A stretch of DNA of 64,000 nt, taken from NCBI GenBank assembly GCA_938082545.1, contig CALKCL010000009.1:1-64000 (forward strand), given 5' to 3'. Positions 54,245 to 63,245 of this stretch are shown one piece after another. How positions within the stretch are numbered: the stretch's first letter is position 1; each line of letters begins with the position of its first letter. The notes under the pieces were generated by a model that was not told the DNA's origin, did not search any database, and was given only the letters and a program-made list of their open reading frames with translations. The position numbers were made by a program, and so were the translations under genes. Origin of the DNA: an uncultured Gammaproteobacteria bacterium (GTDB lineage Bacteria; Pseudomonadota; Gammaproteobacteria; Ga0077536).

Positions 54245-55081
54245 TCAAGTTAATGGCAGAGACCAAACACCTTCATTTTCAATAATTTTATCTTCAGCTT
54301 TTAATTTAATAAGGTGGGCATCGAGCGATAGCGCCGCCCATCGATGCAGTGATGCATCAACGTCATCATAGACTATTGGCACCAGCTCTTCTAAGCGACA
54401 TTCACGGTTTTTTTCTATTGCCAGGAGGACTTTTTTCTCTCTACCAAGCCTATGTTTGATCAGGCGTTTAATTTCTTTATGAGGGTCCGCTATTAGAGTA
54501 CCGTGCCCCGGTGCTATAAAATCAAGTGGATATGCTAGCATGCACCGCAAAGACTCGATATAGTGAGACATATTCCCAGCGGGAGGAATAATGACCACGG
54601 TAGAGCCTTGCATCATATGATCTCCTGTTATAAGGATTTTATCTTCTTCAACAAGATAGCAAACGTGGTTGCTCACGTGCCCTGGTGTTAGTAGAGCTCT
54701 GATAGTAAAGTCTTTTGAATTAATACAATCGTCTTGCTTTACTGAAGTTGCACCAGTAAACGTTTCATCCTGAAATCCATCGTTAGCAATCACATTGCCA
54801 ATTAGCGATGCGCCTGTCGCTTCAGCAATAGGTCGCGCTGCAGGGGAGTGATCGCGATGGGTATGTGTTACTAGAATCCATTTAAGCCTCCCTGCAGCGT
54901 GTTCTACAATTGCGTCTATATGACTTGCGATTGCTGGCCCGGGGTCAATTAAGGCTAATTCTTCTGTTCCGACAATGTACGAGTTTGTTCCAAGCCCTGT
55001 CATCGGTCCGGAATTAGGAGCGGTGACCCTGTGAATCAATGGGGACAATTTTACTGCCTTTCCGTGGATGATTTCTACCAT
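54245..55081 (-). CDS. Metallo-beta-lactamase-fold hydrolase with winged-helix tail
   Basis: The 278-residue protein has VTHTHRDHSPAARPIAEATG (about residues 75-94), TPGHVSNHVCYLVEEDKILI, and ITGDHMMQGSTVVIIPPAGN, followed by FIAPGHGTLI. The C-terminal region (about 200-278, ALSLDAHLIKLKAEDKI) resembles the winged-helix domain of LACTB2-type proteins. The zinc site has the His-x-His-x-Asp-His set. It could cleave RNA-like, thioester or lactone substrates. It is transcribed ahead of the other MBL gene. Confidence 0.85.
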   Translation of the reverse strand: MVEIIHGKAVKLSPLIHRVTAPNSGPMTGLGTNSYIVGTEELALIDPGPAIASHIDAIVEHAAGRLKWILVTHTHRDHSPAARPIAEATGASLIGNVIANDGFQDETFTGATSVKQDDCINSKDFTIRALLTPGHVSNHVCYLVEEDKILITGDHMMQGSTVVIIPPAGNMSHYIESLRCMLAYPLDFIAPGHGTLIADPHKEIKRLIKHRLGREKKVLLAIEKNRECRLEELVPIVYDDVDASLHRWAALSLDAHLIKLKAEDKIIENEGVWSLPLT

Positions 55082-55267
55082 ATTTCACCTCTTTAGATGT
55101 ACTCTTTTTCTTAAAATGAGAATTCGTGCATCAGATTTATGGCGCGAAACCTTCTTAAAGTTCGCGAAATTCATAGCCAACGTTTTTTTTGGCTTATGTT
55201 GATGATATTGTTTTACAATATAGTTCATTATTGATTTTTCACAAAGCAAAACTATAGGGGTAATGTT

Positions 55268-55699
55268 ATGAGCGCAGTTCTGAATGACGGCGGGGAAATA
55301 AAAATATCTGCAGGGATGGCCAGTCAAAAATCATGGTTCGAATTAGATGAGAATTTTTCAGTAAAAGTTCTATCTATAGATGAAGCTAAGCATAGCGTTG
55401 AGGCTCTTTTTAAAATAAAAGGAGGCTATCGTTCAGGGAAACATAAACATACTTGTGAAACGCATATTTATATCGTTGAAGGAAAGGTTTGCAACCACGC
55501 TATTGGTTGTACGTTTGGTCCTGGAGATTACTGCTTCCAAGCGGATAATGATATTCATGATGAAGAGTTCATGGAGGATACAGTTGCCTATGTCAGTTAC
55601 CGCGGGAATAGCGAGCAGTTAGTGGAGTTTTATGATGACGATGAGAAAGTCTGTGGGCATTTTTCGGTAAAAGATTTTTTGCCTGCATTAAATGCGTAA
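55268..55699 (+). CDS. Cupin-domain protein (DAD-like dioxygenase family)
   Basis: The 143-residue protein has a cupin barrel with SGKHKHTCETHIYIVEGKVC (residues 55-74), which gives the metal-binding H-x-H-x4-E-x-H-type motif. A CTFGPGDYCFQADNDIHDEE segment follows with the later His. Such single-domain cupins resemble 2,4-dihydroxyacetophenone dioxygenase and related C-C-cleaving dioxygenases. It is a lone gene upstream of folD with a terminator hairpin between them. Its metal and substrate are not determined. Confidence 0.8.
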   Translation: MSAVLNDGGEIKISAGMASQKSWFELDENFSVKVLSIDEAKHSVEALFKIKGGYRSGKHKHTCETHIYIVEGKVCNHAIGCTFGPGDYCFQADNDIHDEEFMEDTVAYVSYRGNSEQLVEFYDDDEKVCGHFSVKDFLPALNA

Positions 55700-55729
55700 G
55701 AAAATCAGATTCTACTGTGCTTGTTATTG

Positions 55730-55763
55730 AGGTCGCACAAGCTGAAATCGCGCGACCTTTTTT
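55730..55763 (+). terminator. Rho-independent terminator after the cupin gene
   Basis: AGGTCGC and GCGACCT form a perfect 7-bp stem with a 15-base loop followed by a T run (55758-55763). It lies 30 bases after the cupin stop. Confidence 0.8.
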
Positions 55764-55790
55764 CACTGGCTGACGGTTTGGAGTTTTTCA

Positions 55791-56642
55791 ATGACTTGTA
55801 TGATTCTTGATGGGAAAGCTGTTTCTATTGCAGCAGAAGAAACCTTCAAACAACGGGCTCTAGTGTTAGAGAAACTGTCGGGGGGCAAGAAGCCTATTTT
55901 GGCAACGATACTTGTAGGTGCTGATCCTGCATCTGCAACCTACGTGCGGATGAAGGGAGAAGCTTGTAAGAGAGTTGGCATTGAGCCTTTAAAGATTGAG
56001 CTAGCGGAATCGACAACAACCTCTGAATTAATGTCAAAAATAAAAGAACTTAACGACAACACAAATGTACATGGGATCCTCTTACAACACCCCGTTCCCG
56101 GGCAGATTGATGAGAGGCTTTGCTTTGATTCCATTGACACGAGCAAAGACGTTGATGGAGTTACTACTCATGGCTTTGGCCGTATGGCGATGAAAGAAAA
56201 AGCTTATGGTTCCGCAACCCCTGCAGGAATTATGAGGTTGCTGTCTCACTACAAGCTAGATATTGCTGGGAAGCTTGCAGTAGTTGTAGGTAGAAGCCCG
56301 ATTCTTGGCAAACCAATGGCGATGATGCTGCTTAACTCCGATGCGACAGTGATCATGTGTCATTCAAAAACTCAGGACTTAGCCGCTTTGATTGGCCAAG
56401 CTGAAATTCTAGTGGGAGCCGTGGGTCGCCCGCATTTTATACAAAGTGACTGGATTAAAGATGATGCTGTAGTAGTGGACGCAGGATACCACCCAGGTGG
56501 AATTGGTGATGTTTGTTTAGACGGGATAGAGCATAGGGTGAAGGCTTACACTCCTGTCCCTGGTGGCGTGGGGCCGATGACTATTAACACGCTCATCATG
56601 CAAGCGATAGAAGCGGCTGAAAAAAAAGCAGGTATTAATTGA
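55791..56642 (+). CDS. folD: Bifunctional methylenetetrahydrofolate dehydrogenase/cyclohydrolase
   Basis: The 283-residue protein has [20 protein letters not shown] with Y51 and K55 at the usual catalytic positions, [24 protein letters not shown] and [15 protein letters not shown] in the NADP domain. It interconverts methylene-, methenyl- and formyl-tetrahydrofolate in the cytoplasm. It is a normal-length FolD. It precedes the CaiB-type genes with an 84-base gap, so an operon link is possible but not necessary. One-carbon release during catabolism could explain the proximity, but housekeeping is the safer view. Confidence 0.95.
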   Translation: MTCMILDGKAVSIAAEETFKQRALVLEKLSGGKKPILATILVGADPASATYVRMKGEACKRVGIEPLKIELAESTTTSELMSKIKELNDNTNVHGILLQHPVPGQIDERLCFDSIDTSKDVDGVTTHGFGRMAMKEKAYGSATPAGIMRLLSHYKLDIAGKLAVVVGRSPILGKPMAMMLLNSDATVIMCHSKTQDLAALIGQAEILVGAVGRPHFIQSDWIKDDAVVVDAGYHPGGIGDVCLDGIEHRVKAYTPVPGGVGPMTINTLIMQAIEAAEKKAGIN

Positions 56643-56726
56643 GGCGAAGAGAAAAAGTCTCACGACTATTGTAGTTTCTTGGAGAATTCAAATGGAGAGT
56701 AAAGCTGATTTTGGAACCAGAAAATT

Positions 56727-57947
56727 ATGAGTGCCGGTGAAGAGCATCTTTTGTCAGGTATACGGGTATTAGATTTCACGCGCGCGCTAGCCGGACCAAC
56801 TTGTACCCGAATGTTTGCAGAACTAGGCGCTGAGGTTATAAAGATTGAAGCGGCACCGCTCGGAGATTTAACAAGAAAGATTTCTAAATTGCGTGCAGAT
56901 AGAAGTTTTTATCATATCCAACATAATCTGAATAAAAAAAGTGTTTGTATCAACTTGCGTGATCCTAAAGGTATGGCATTAGTCAGAGAATTGGTTCCAA
57001 AATGTGATGTTGTCGTAGAAAACTTCAGGCCAGGAGTGATGGCCGATATGGGCCTTGATTATGATTCTTTAAAGCAAATGAAGAGTGACATCATCCTTTG
57101 CTCTATTTCAGCATTAGGACAAGAAGGTCCTTTATCTAAGAAGCCTGGTTATGATTACATCGCCCAAGCGTATTCTGGAGTGACTAGCATGATTGGACAC
57201 CCCGACGAGTCCCCATGCATCCCTTTGGTTGGAATAGGCGATGTGAGTACAGGGGTCCATGGGGCTTTTGGTATAGCAGCAGCATTACTCCATCGCGCTC
57301 GTACTGGGCGAGGACAACATCTCGACATTTCTTTATTGGACTGTTACTACCACAACCACGAGGTTAACGTGCATCAACACTCAGGAAGTGGAGGGAAGAT
57401 TATGCCTACGCGTGGAGGGCGGCATGTTTCATATTTGTGCCCTGCTGGTGTGTACCGGGGGAATGGGGGCGATATAATGTTGATGGCTTTTATGCATCAT
57501 TGGGCAGATTTGTGTGCGGCGATGGATAAAAATGAACTACTGGAGAAAGAAGGCTGGCTAACCGATGCGGAACGGGTAGAGCGTCAGGATGAAGTTATTG
57601 AGGTCATAGAAAAATGGTTAAAAACTTTTCCAGATGTTGCCGGTGCAATTAAAAAGTTAGAAGAATATGATGTTCCATGTGCCCCTGTTTTGACTGTGGC
57701 CGAAACGATTGATCATCCTCATTTGGTAGAAAGAGGTACTGTGCGATCAGTAGTTGATCCTATTGCAGGGGAGTTCAAAATACCTGGTATGCCGATTAAA
57801 ACTTCAGCGTATGAAGCTAATCAAGATTATAGGGCTCCTTGTCTTGGCGAACATAATGCTGATATTTTAAGTTCTTTACTGTCGAAAACTCCTGAGGAGA
57901 TTGTTGAAATGGTTGAAGCGGGTATACTTCAATCCGGAGCTACATAA
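56727..57947 (+). CDS. CaiB/BaiF family III CoA-transferase
   Basis: The 406-residue protein has VLDFTRALAGPTCTRMFAEL (residues 14-33), GAEVIKIEAAPLGD, VVVENFRPGVM and GIGDVSTG. D172 in the last motif matches the catalytic Asp of formyl-CoA transferase-type enzymes. It transfers CoA between carboxylic acids without ATP. The acyl-CoA dehydrogenase and a second CaiB-type gene follow on the same strand with 68 and 36 base gaps. The two transferases differ, so they may work at different steps or on different acyl donors. The substrate is unknown. Confidence 0.92.
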   Translation: MSAGEEHLLSGIRVLDFTRALAGPTCTRMFAELGAEVIKIEAAPLGDLTRKISKLRADRSFYHIQHNLNKKSVCINLRDPKGMALVRELVPKCDVVVENFRPGVMADMGLDYDSLKQMKSDIILCSISALGQEGPLSKKPGYDYIAQAYSGVTSMIGHPDESPCIPLVGIGDVSTGVHGAFGIAAALLHRARTGRGQHLDISLLDCYYHNHEVNVHQHSGSGGKIMPTRGGRHVSYLCPAGVYRGNGGDIMLMAFMHHWADLCAAMDKNELLEKEGWLTDAERVERQDEVIEVIEKWLKTFPDVAGAIKKLEEYDVPCAPVLTVAETIDHPHLVERGTVRSVVDPIAGEFKIPGMPIKTSAYEANQDYRAPCLGEHNADILSSLLSKTPEEIVEMVEAGILQSGAT

Positions 57948-58015
57948 TTTTCTCGCGGAGGTAATTCGCGATCTGCTAATAGTATTCTTTAAATAAAAAT
58001 ATTAGAGGACTGTGT

Positions 58016-59188
58016 GTGACGGATAGCCTTTTGTTGAATGAAGAACGTCAAATGATTAGAGATACAGCCAGAGATTTCACTTTGAAAGAAGTATTGCCTG
58101 TGGCAAATAGACTCGATCCAGAGCAGGGCGAGATCCCACTTGAACTCAGGCAAAAACTAGCAGACATGGGCTACTTTGGCATTCGATTGCCTGAGAAGTA
58201 TGGCGGGAGTGGTTTGGGTTGCTTCGAATATTGTCTTATAACTGAGCAACTGGCTCGGGGTTGGATGAGTGTGTCGAGCATCATAGCGCGTGGTAATGGT
58301 ACTTTGACGATGGATCTTTTATCAGATGAGCAAAAGAATAGACTTATGCCCAAAGTGGTAGCTGGGGAATATCTAGGCGCGATGTCATTGTCAGAGCCCG
58401 ACACCGGTTCTGATTTGGCATCTATCTCATGTCGAGCTGAGAAGACTATCGATGGATGGGAAATCACCGGAAATAAATACTGGTGCACATTTGCAGATGG
58501 CGCTGATTACATTTTGTTATTTGCACGCACCGGTGTTGACAAATCTGCGGAGAAGCCACACCTAGGGATCAGTGCTTTTTTGATTGAGAAACCTCGAGGA
58601 AAGCTTCCTTTGGGAGTCAGTGGGTCGACCATTCCCAAAATAGGCTATTTTGGTTGGAATACATGGGAACTTGCTTTTGATCACGTTAGATTGCCTCACG
58701 ACGCCTTAATTGGCGAGGAAGGCAAGGCTTTTTATGCCCTAGCGAAAGGTCTTGATGAAGCTCGTGCACATACAGCTGCACGGTCGATCGGTTTGGCGCA
58801 AGGTGGACTGGAAGATGCCCTTGCATATGCGCAAGAGAGGAAGCAATTTGGCAAACCAATTGCAGCTTTCCAGGATCTAAGATTTAAGTTGGCTCGCATG
58901 GCAACTGATATAGAGGCGGCAAGACAATTACTCTATTACGTGTGCTCTTGTATAGATACAGGGCAAAGATGCGATAAAGAAGCATCAATGGTTAAGTATT
59001 TTGCAAGTGAGATGGCTGAAAGAGTGACAAGCGACGCGCTGCAAATACTTGGAGGCGCTGGTTATACAAAATTGTGTGCCGTCGAAAGACATTGGCGAGA
59101 TGCAAGATTAACAAAGATCTTCGAAGGTACTTCCGAGATACAGCTAAGGATTATCTCTGATGCTCTTTTGGGCAAAGAAGGACGATAG
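58016..59188 (+). CDS. Acyl-CoA dehydrogenase
   Basis: GTG 58016 is chosen after AGAGGA. The 390-residue flavoenzyme has MSLSEPDTGSDLASISCRAE (residues 123-142), YWCTFADGADYILLFARTG, and EARAHTAARSIGLAQGGLED. The C-terminus has ILGGAGYTKL and FEGTSEIQ, whose Glu around residue 370 is the expected catalytic base. It makes trans-2-enoyl-CoA and passes electrons to ETF. It lies between two CaiB-type CoA-transferases, suggesting acyl-CoA made by transfer rather than by ligase. Chain or ring specificity cannot be told. Confidence 0.93.
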   Translation: MTDSLLLNEERQMIRDTARDFTLKEVLPVANRLDPEQGEIPLELRQKLADMGYFGIRLPEKYGGSGLGCFEYCLITEQLARGWMSVSSIIARGNGTLTMDLLSDEQKNRLMPKVVAGEYLGAMSLSEPDTGSDLASISCRAEKTIDGWEITGNKYWCTFADGADYILLFARTGVDKSAEKPHLGISAFLIEKPRGKLPLGVSGSTIPKIGYFGWNTWELAFDHVRLPHDALIGEEGKAFYALAKGLDEARAHTAARSIGLAQGGLEDALAYAQERKQFGKPIAAFQDLRFKLARMATDIEAARQLLYYVCSCIDTGQRCDKEASMVKYFASEMAERVTSDALQILGGAGYTKLCAVERHWRDARLTKIFEGTSEIQLRIISDALLGKEGR

Positions 59189-59224
59189 TGCAGTACATAC
59201 ACAAGAATAAGGTCTAACAATTAT

Positions 59225-60409
59225 ATGAGTAAACAGCTGAGTTTTGGAGTTCTTGAAGGGGTTGTGGTTTTAGACCTCACGCAAATGCTAGCGGGCCCCT
59301 ATTGCACTATGGTTCTAGCGGATCATGGTGCTGATGTTATTAAAATTGAACCTCCTACTGGTGATATGTCCCGAGGGTTAGGGCCTTTCTCAGCAGATGA
59401 TATAGAGAAAGAACAAGGAGGATACTTCCATAGTATCAATCGTAACAAGCGCAGTATTGCATTGGATCTCAAAGATGAAAACGATAAAAGTATTTTCTTG
59501 CAGTTGATCAAAACTGCAGATGTAGTAGTTGAGAATTTTCGAAGTGGAGTGATGGATCGACTAGGTTTGAGCTATGAAACTTTGCGAGAGATCAATAAAA
59601 AGATTGTTTACGCTGCGATTCGTGGGTTTGGTGATCAACGGACTGGTGAGAGTCCCTACAATGAGTGGCCTGCTTTTGACATTGTGGCTCAGGCAATGGG
59701 AGGCTTTATGGCAATGACTGGGCCAGTAGGGATTCCAATGAAAGCTGGACCGGGAGTGGGTGATATTGTCCCAGGATTAATGGCAGCCTTCGGTATAGTC
59801 GCGGGCGTCAGATATGCCGAGAAGAAAGGAGAAGGGCAGTTTGTAGATGTAGCTATGTATGACGCAATGCTCGCCCTTTGTGAAAGAAGCGTATATCGGT
59901 ACTCAGTTGATGGGGCGATTTCGGAAGGGGCAGGAAATGAACATCCTTTAGTTAATCCGTTTTCAGTATATGAGTCTGCGGACGGTTGGATCGCTTTAGG
60001 GTGCCCAACTAATGTCCAGTGGCATGAGCTGGTTGAGGTTATGGATAACGCGAAATTGAGAAATGAAGAACGATTTAAAACCAATGAATTGCGAGTAGAA
60101 AATGCGGTAGAAGTTAGAGCGGAGATAACGGCTTGGACCTCATTATTCAATAAAAAAGAGCTGGCAGAAAAGCTAGGTGGCCGAGTTCCTTTTGGGCCTG
60201 TAAATAACATCGCAGACATATTTGACGATCCTCACATAAGTGTCCGGGATATGTTGAGAACTGTATCTGTGCCGGATTCGAAAGTTGAGATAACGATGTC
60301 AGGTGTTCCTGTCCACTACTCGAACACGCCAGGTTCTGTGAGAACAGCAGGCCCCAGACTTGATGAGCATCGTGATGAAGTGTTACAACAATTTTTGGTA
60401 CAGTCTTGA
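59225..60409 (+). CDS. CaiB/BaiF family III CoA-transferase (second copy)
   Basis: The 394-residue protein has VLDLTQMLAGPYCTMVLADH (residues 15-34), GADVIKIEPPTGDMSRGLGP, VVVENFRSGVMDRLG and GVGDIVPG. D180 matches the catalytic Asp. It shares family features with the gene at 56727 but is clearly divergent from it. It likely transfers CoA between acyl chains in the same pathway. It is the third gene of a catabolic cluster (CoA-transferase, acyl-CoA dehydrogenase, CoA-transferase), ahead of a convergent CMD-family gene. The substrate is not known. Confidence 0.92.
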   Translation: MSKQLSFGVLEGVVVLDLTQMLAGPYCTMVLADHGADVIKIEPPTGDMSRGLGPFSADDIEKEQGGYFHSINRNKRSIALDLKDENDKSIFLQLIKTADVVVENFRSGVMDRLGLSYETLREINKKIVYAAIRGFGDQRTGESPYNEWPAFDIVAQAMGGFMAMTGPVGIPMKAGPGVGDIVPGLMAAFGIVAGVRYAEKKGEGQFVDVAMYDAMLALCERSVYRYSVDGAISEGAGNEHPLVNPFSVYESADGWIALGCPTNVQWHELVEVMDNAKLRNEERFKTNELRVENAVEVRAEITAWTSLFNKKELAEKLGGRVPFGPVNNIADIFDDPHISVRDMLRTVSVPDSKVEITMSGVPVHYSNTPGSVRTAGPRLDEHRDEVLQQFLVQS

Positions 60410-60436
60410 TAACAAGGTGCGAAAATTAGGATCTGT

Positions 60437-61009
60437 CTATCTAAAAGGCGAAAGCATGTCATCATTTAATGGTATTTCGAAAGCATTAAGCGTGTGAGAC
60501 ACCAGGCAGTAATAACCCACGGTTGCGACTAATTCCATGATGTTTTCAGTTGTGAGAGAAATCAAGGCAGCCTCATAAGTGCTTTGGGAAATCTGGTGTT
60601 GCTTTAACATTTCAGTCGTCAATTGATGCGCAATTTTCTGAGCGCCGGAAAATTTTGGATCTAGTCCACTACACAATCGTTCTAGGGCTTCCACGCTGAC
60701 GCCCGCTTTAATCGCAATGTCTTTATGGACCGCGACCTCAAACTCAGATTGATAAAATGTCCCAACGGTACAAATCACTATCTCACGGATATCACTAGGT
60801 AGCGATGTTTCAAAACGGATAGTGGATCCAAGAGACTGAATGGCTTGGCCCAACACTGGGGTTCTGACCCAAACCCCGAATGGTCCCCCTAGAGGGTTGT
60901 CTCCAATGCCTCCTTTTCTCGGTCCACTTTGTATTGCTTCAAGCAGCACAGATTGCTCTACAGACAGCTCTTCTGTTTTCATGTCGGGGAGCCGCATTTT
61001 TTCCTCCAT
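60437..61009 (-). CDS. Carboxymuconolactone decarboxylase family protein
   Basis: The 190-residue protein is longer than basic CMD-domain proteins (about 110-130). It has GGPFGVWVRTPVLGQAIQSL (residues 41-60), SDIREIVICTVGTFYQSEFE and VHKDIAIKAGVSVEALERL. The CMD helices and the conserved E-x-H-type region are present, with no CxxC. It lies convergent to the CoA-transferase operon, with only 27 bases between stops. It may decarboxylate a lactone or act as a related hydrolase. It is one of two CMD-family genes in this window. Confidence 0.85.
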   Translation of the reverse strand: MEEKMRLPDMKTEELSVEQSVLLEAIQSGPRKGGIGDNPLGGPFGVWVRTPVLGQAIQSLGSTIRFETSLPSDIREIVICTVGTFYQSEFEVAVHKDIAIKAGVSVEALERLCSGLDPKFSGAQKIAHQLTTEMLKQHQISQSTYEAALISLTTENIMELVATVGYYCLVSHTLNAFEIPLNDDMLSPFR

Positions 61010-61207
61010 TTATTTCAAAGTTTTCTTTGCAGGACTTCAATTCCTGAAGCTTAACTGTTAACTTAGCATTATCGGCGCGAGATTGTTTGGAAAATCATGG
61101 GGGTCACAGTATTGATTTATCTGAGTTGAACGTCACTGAGATCATAGAACTTTACACACCCGCTTAGACTAATTTAGAAGACACCAGACTAACATAGGAC
61201 ACATTAG

Positions 61208-61849
61208 ATGATTAAAATTTACGGATATTCAGTAAGTAACTATTTCAATCAGGTCGAGTTTGCCTTGCTAGAGAAAGGAATTGATTTTGAATCTATTGAT
61301 ACGCAACCGTCACAAGACGATGAGTTCAAAATTAAAAGTCCTATGGGGAAACTCCCTTGTGTTGATATCGATGGGCAATTTTTGTCTGAGGCAAGTGTAA
61401 TCATCGAATATTTAGATGCGACTCATGATGGTATAGCACTATTCCCGAGAGAAGCTTTTAGAGCTGCGAGAGTGCGACAGGTAATGAAATGTCTAGAGTT
61501 ATATATTGAACTCTCTTGCCGACGGCTTTATGGTGAAGTGTTCTTCGGCGAGCCCCGAGACGAAGCAGCTTTTGAACAAGTCAAACCTGTGATGGAAAGT
61601 GGTCTATCGGCTTTACGACACTTATGCACTTTTGATGAGTATTTGTGTGGGTCTTTTTCGGCTGCTGATATTGTTGCTGCTCACACTTTCATTTATGCTG
61701 CTCCTGTATGCCAAGCTATCTACGACTGGGACATTGTGGCAGAGATTCCTGATTTAGGTGGTGCGTTAGACTTGATCAATCAGCGGCCCGCAGGAGCTGA
61801 AATTGCTAATAAACAAGCAATAGCGCTTAAAAAAGCATTTAGTGCCTGA
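61208..61849 (+). CDS. Glutathione S-transferase family protein
   Basis: The 213-residue protein has SNYFNQVEFALLEKGIDFES (residues 10-29), SPMGKLPCVDIDGQFLSEAS with the cis-Pro and Ser contacts, and the C-terminal FSAADIVAAHTFIY motif. It is a GST of the soluble bacterial type. The next two genes follow 33 and 12 bases downstream, forming an operon with a small protein and a hydrolase. It may conjugate or isomerise a catabolic intermediate. Starts at ATG 61208; no export signal is seen. Confidence 0.88.
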   Translation: MIKIYGYSVSNYFNQVEFALLEKGIDFESIDTQPSQDDEFKIKSPMGKLPCVDIDGQFLSEASVIIEYLDATHDGIALFPREAFRAARVRQVMKCLELYIELSCRRLYGEVFFGEPRDEAAFEQVKPVMESGLSALRHLCTFDEYLCGSFSAADIVAAHTFIYAAPVCQAIYDWDIVAEIPDLGGALDLINQRPAGAEIANKQAIALKKAFSA

Positions 61850-61882
61850 TTTTATTGAACTGAAAGAAAAGGAGAAAATGAA

Positions 61883-62284
61883 ATGGAGCGCTCCATTGTG
61901 TTACCAGTAGAAGCTATCTCAGAGAGGCTAAACAGCGATAAAGAATTCACACTTAGTGCTCGATTTTGGTATTGTGATTTAAGATTCTCTATTGGAACTG
62001 ATCTATACTTTATGCGTATTGAAAACGGCAAAGTAGACACTTTTGTAAGCGGCACTGAGGGCTTCGATTCGTACACGATAAGTGTTTCAGCTCCGGAGAC
62101 GGTTTGGGTGGAGATGCTGCGAGAAAAACCAGAACCTTTTTATCATGATTGGTTTGCGGCTTCGTTTCATCACGAGCTCGAATTTGGAGGGGATCTTGAG
62201 TCGGCATACGCTTACTATTCCTCCATACGCAGAATCCACGCCTGTATGGCCGAATGTTATAACGCCCAGAAATTGGCAGCTTAA
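61883..62284 (+). CDS. Small protein of unknown function (possible SCP2-like fold)
   Basis: The 133-residue protein starts at ATG 61883, after AGGAG. No family is recognised with confidence. The pattern ARFWYCDLRFSIGTDLYFMR (residues 26-45), then IENGKVDTFVSGTEGFDSYT and ISVSAPETVWVEML, resembles the beta-sheet with following helix of sterol-carrier-protein-2-like lipid-binding domains. The rest is helical. Position between a GST and an alpha/beta hydrolase suggests a substrate-binding or carrier role, for a hydrophobic substrate. This is inference from fold-like pattern and context. Confidence 0.6.
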   Translation: MERSIVLPVEAISERLNSDKEFTLSARFWYCDLRFSIGTDLYFMRIENGKVDTFVSGTEGFDSYTISVSAPETVWVEMLREKPEPFYHDWFAASFHHELEFGGDLESAYAYYSSIRRIHACMAECYNAQKLAA

Positions 62285-62296
62285 AGGAGAATTAAA

Positions 62297-63169
62297 ATGG
62301 CTCGTTTTTCAAATATTGTCGGACGTTATGTATACCTTGATGTGGAAGGCATTGAATATCGTGTTTATTTTGAAGAGGCTGGAGAGGGTATCCCTTTGGT
62401 CTGTCAGCACACCGCAGGCTCCGACAGCCGTCAATATCGACACCTATTGGAAGATAAAGATATTACGTCTCGCTATAGAGTCATCGCACTCGATCTTCCT
62501 CTGCACGGGAAGTCTTTGCCGCCGGTAGAAAACCGTTACTGGGAAGATGAGTATAAGTTGAAGAAAGATTGGTTCATGAAATTTTGGATCAGTTTTGTGA
62601 AAGAGCTTGATTTATTTCAACCTGTTTTTATGGGGTGTTCTATGGGAGGTCATTTGGCCGCCGATTTAGCTTGTCATTACCCAGACGAGTTTAGAGCCTG
62701 TATTGGATTAGAATCTTCATGTCATAGTGGAGGATTCGATAAAATGTTTCAGAAATGGTGGAGGCATCCTAGGTTATCTAATGACACGAAGGCTGCCATG
62801 ATGCTGAGCCTTTGTTCTCCTCACTCTCCGGAGGCCAGTGTAAGAGAGACAGTCTGGGCTTACAGTCAGGGTGCGCCGCCAGTGTTTTCCGGCGACTTAA
62901 ATTATTATGGGATAGAACATGATCTTAGAGAGACCGCTAGCGAAATTGATACGGCAAAGTGTATGTTTTATGTGCTCAGCGGAACATATGACTGGTCTGC
63001 TTATCCAGAGGCATGCCAAGAGCTAGCAAACAAGGTGTCGGGAGCGCAATATACCTTGATGGAAGGTATGGGGCATTTCCCGATGTCGGAAAGCCCTGTA
63101 GAGTTTAAAAAATATCTGATGCCTGTGCTTGCAGACATTGAACAAAAAGACCAGGTAGCAGCAGCTTAA
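62297..63169 (+). CDS. Alpha/beta hydrolase
   Basis: The 290-residue protein has HTAGSDSRQYRHLLED near residue 38-53, the nucleophile elbow MGCSMGGHLAADLA, and the His near EGMGHFPMSESP at the C-terminal end. The acidic residue may be the D in YVLSGTYDWSAYP. It resembles C-C or ester hydrolases of the MhpC family. It is the third gene of an operon with a GST and the small unknown protein. The substrate is unknown, but the grouping suggests hydrolysis of a ring-cleavage or ester intermediate. Confidence 0.88.
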   Translation: MARFSNIVGRYVYLDVEGIEYRVYFEEAGEGIPLVCQHTAGSDSRQYRHLLEDKDITSRYRVIALDLPLHGKSLPPVENRYWEDEYKLKKDWFMKFWISFVKELDLFQPVFMGCSMGGHLAADLACHYPDEFRACIGLESSCHSGGFDKMFQKWWRHPRLSNDTKAAMMLSLCSPHSPEASVRETVWAYSQGAPPVFSGDLNYYGIEHDLRETASEIDTAKCMFYVLSGTYDWSAYPEACQELANKVSGAQYTLMEGMGHFPMSESPVEFKKYLMPVLADIEQKDQVAAA

Positions 63170-63200
63170 CTATTTGATGATGTGACTTCTTTGCGCAGTT

Positions 63201-63222
63201 ACCTGTCCAATTTTGGACAGGT
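63201..63222. promoter_or_regulatory. Perfect palindromic hairpin upstream of the DUF1329 gene
   Basis: ACCTGTCCAA and TTGGACAGGT are perfect 10-bp arms around a 2-base TT centre, 23 bases before the ATG of the DUF1329 gene. It may be a regulator operator or a terminator of the hydrolase operon; no T run follows it. Confidence 0.45.
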
Positions 63223-63245
63223 GGTATTTATGGAGCGGCTTTCGG

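Noticed and set aside
59689-60219. Antisense open frame of 176 residues opposite the second CaiB-type gene
   Set aside because: The plus strand encodes a full-length family III CoA-transferase; the antisense translation is low-complexity and unrecognisable.
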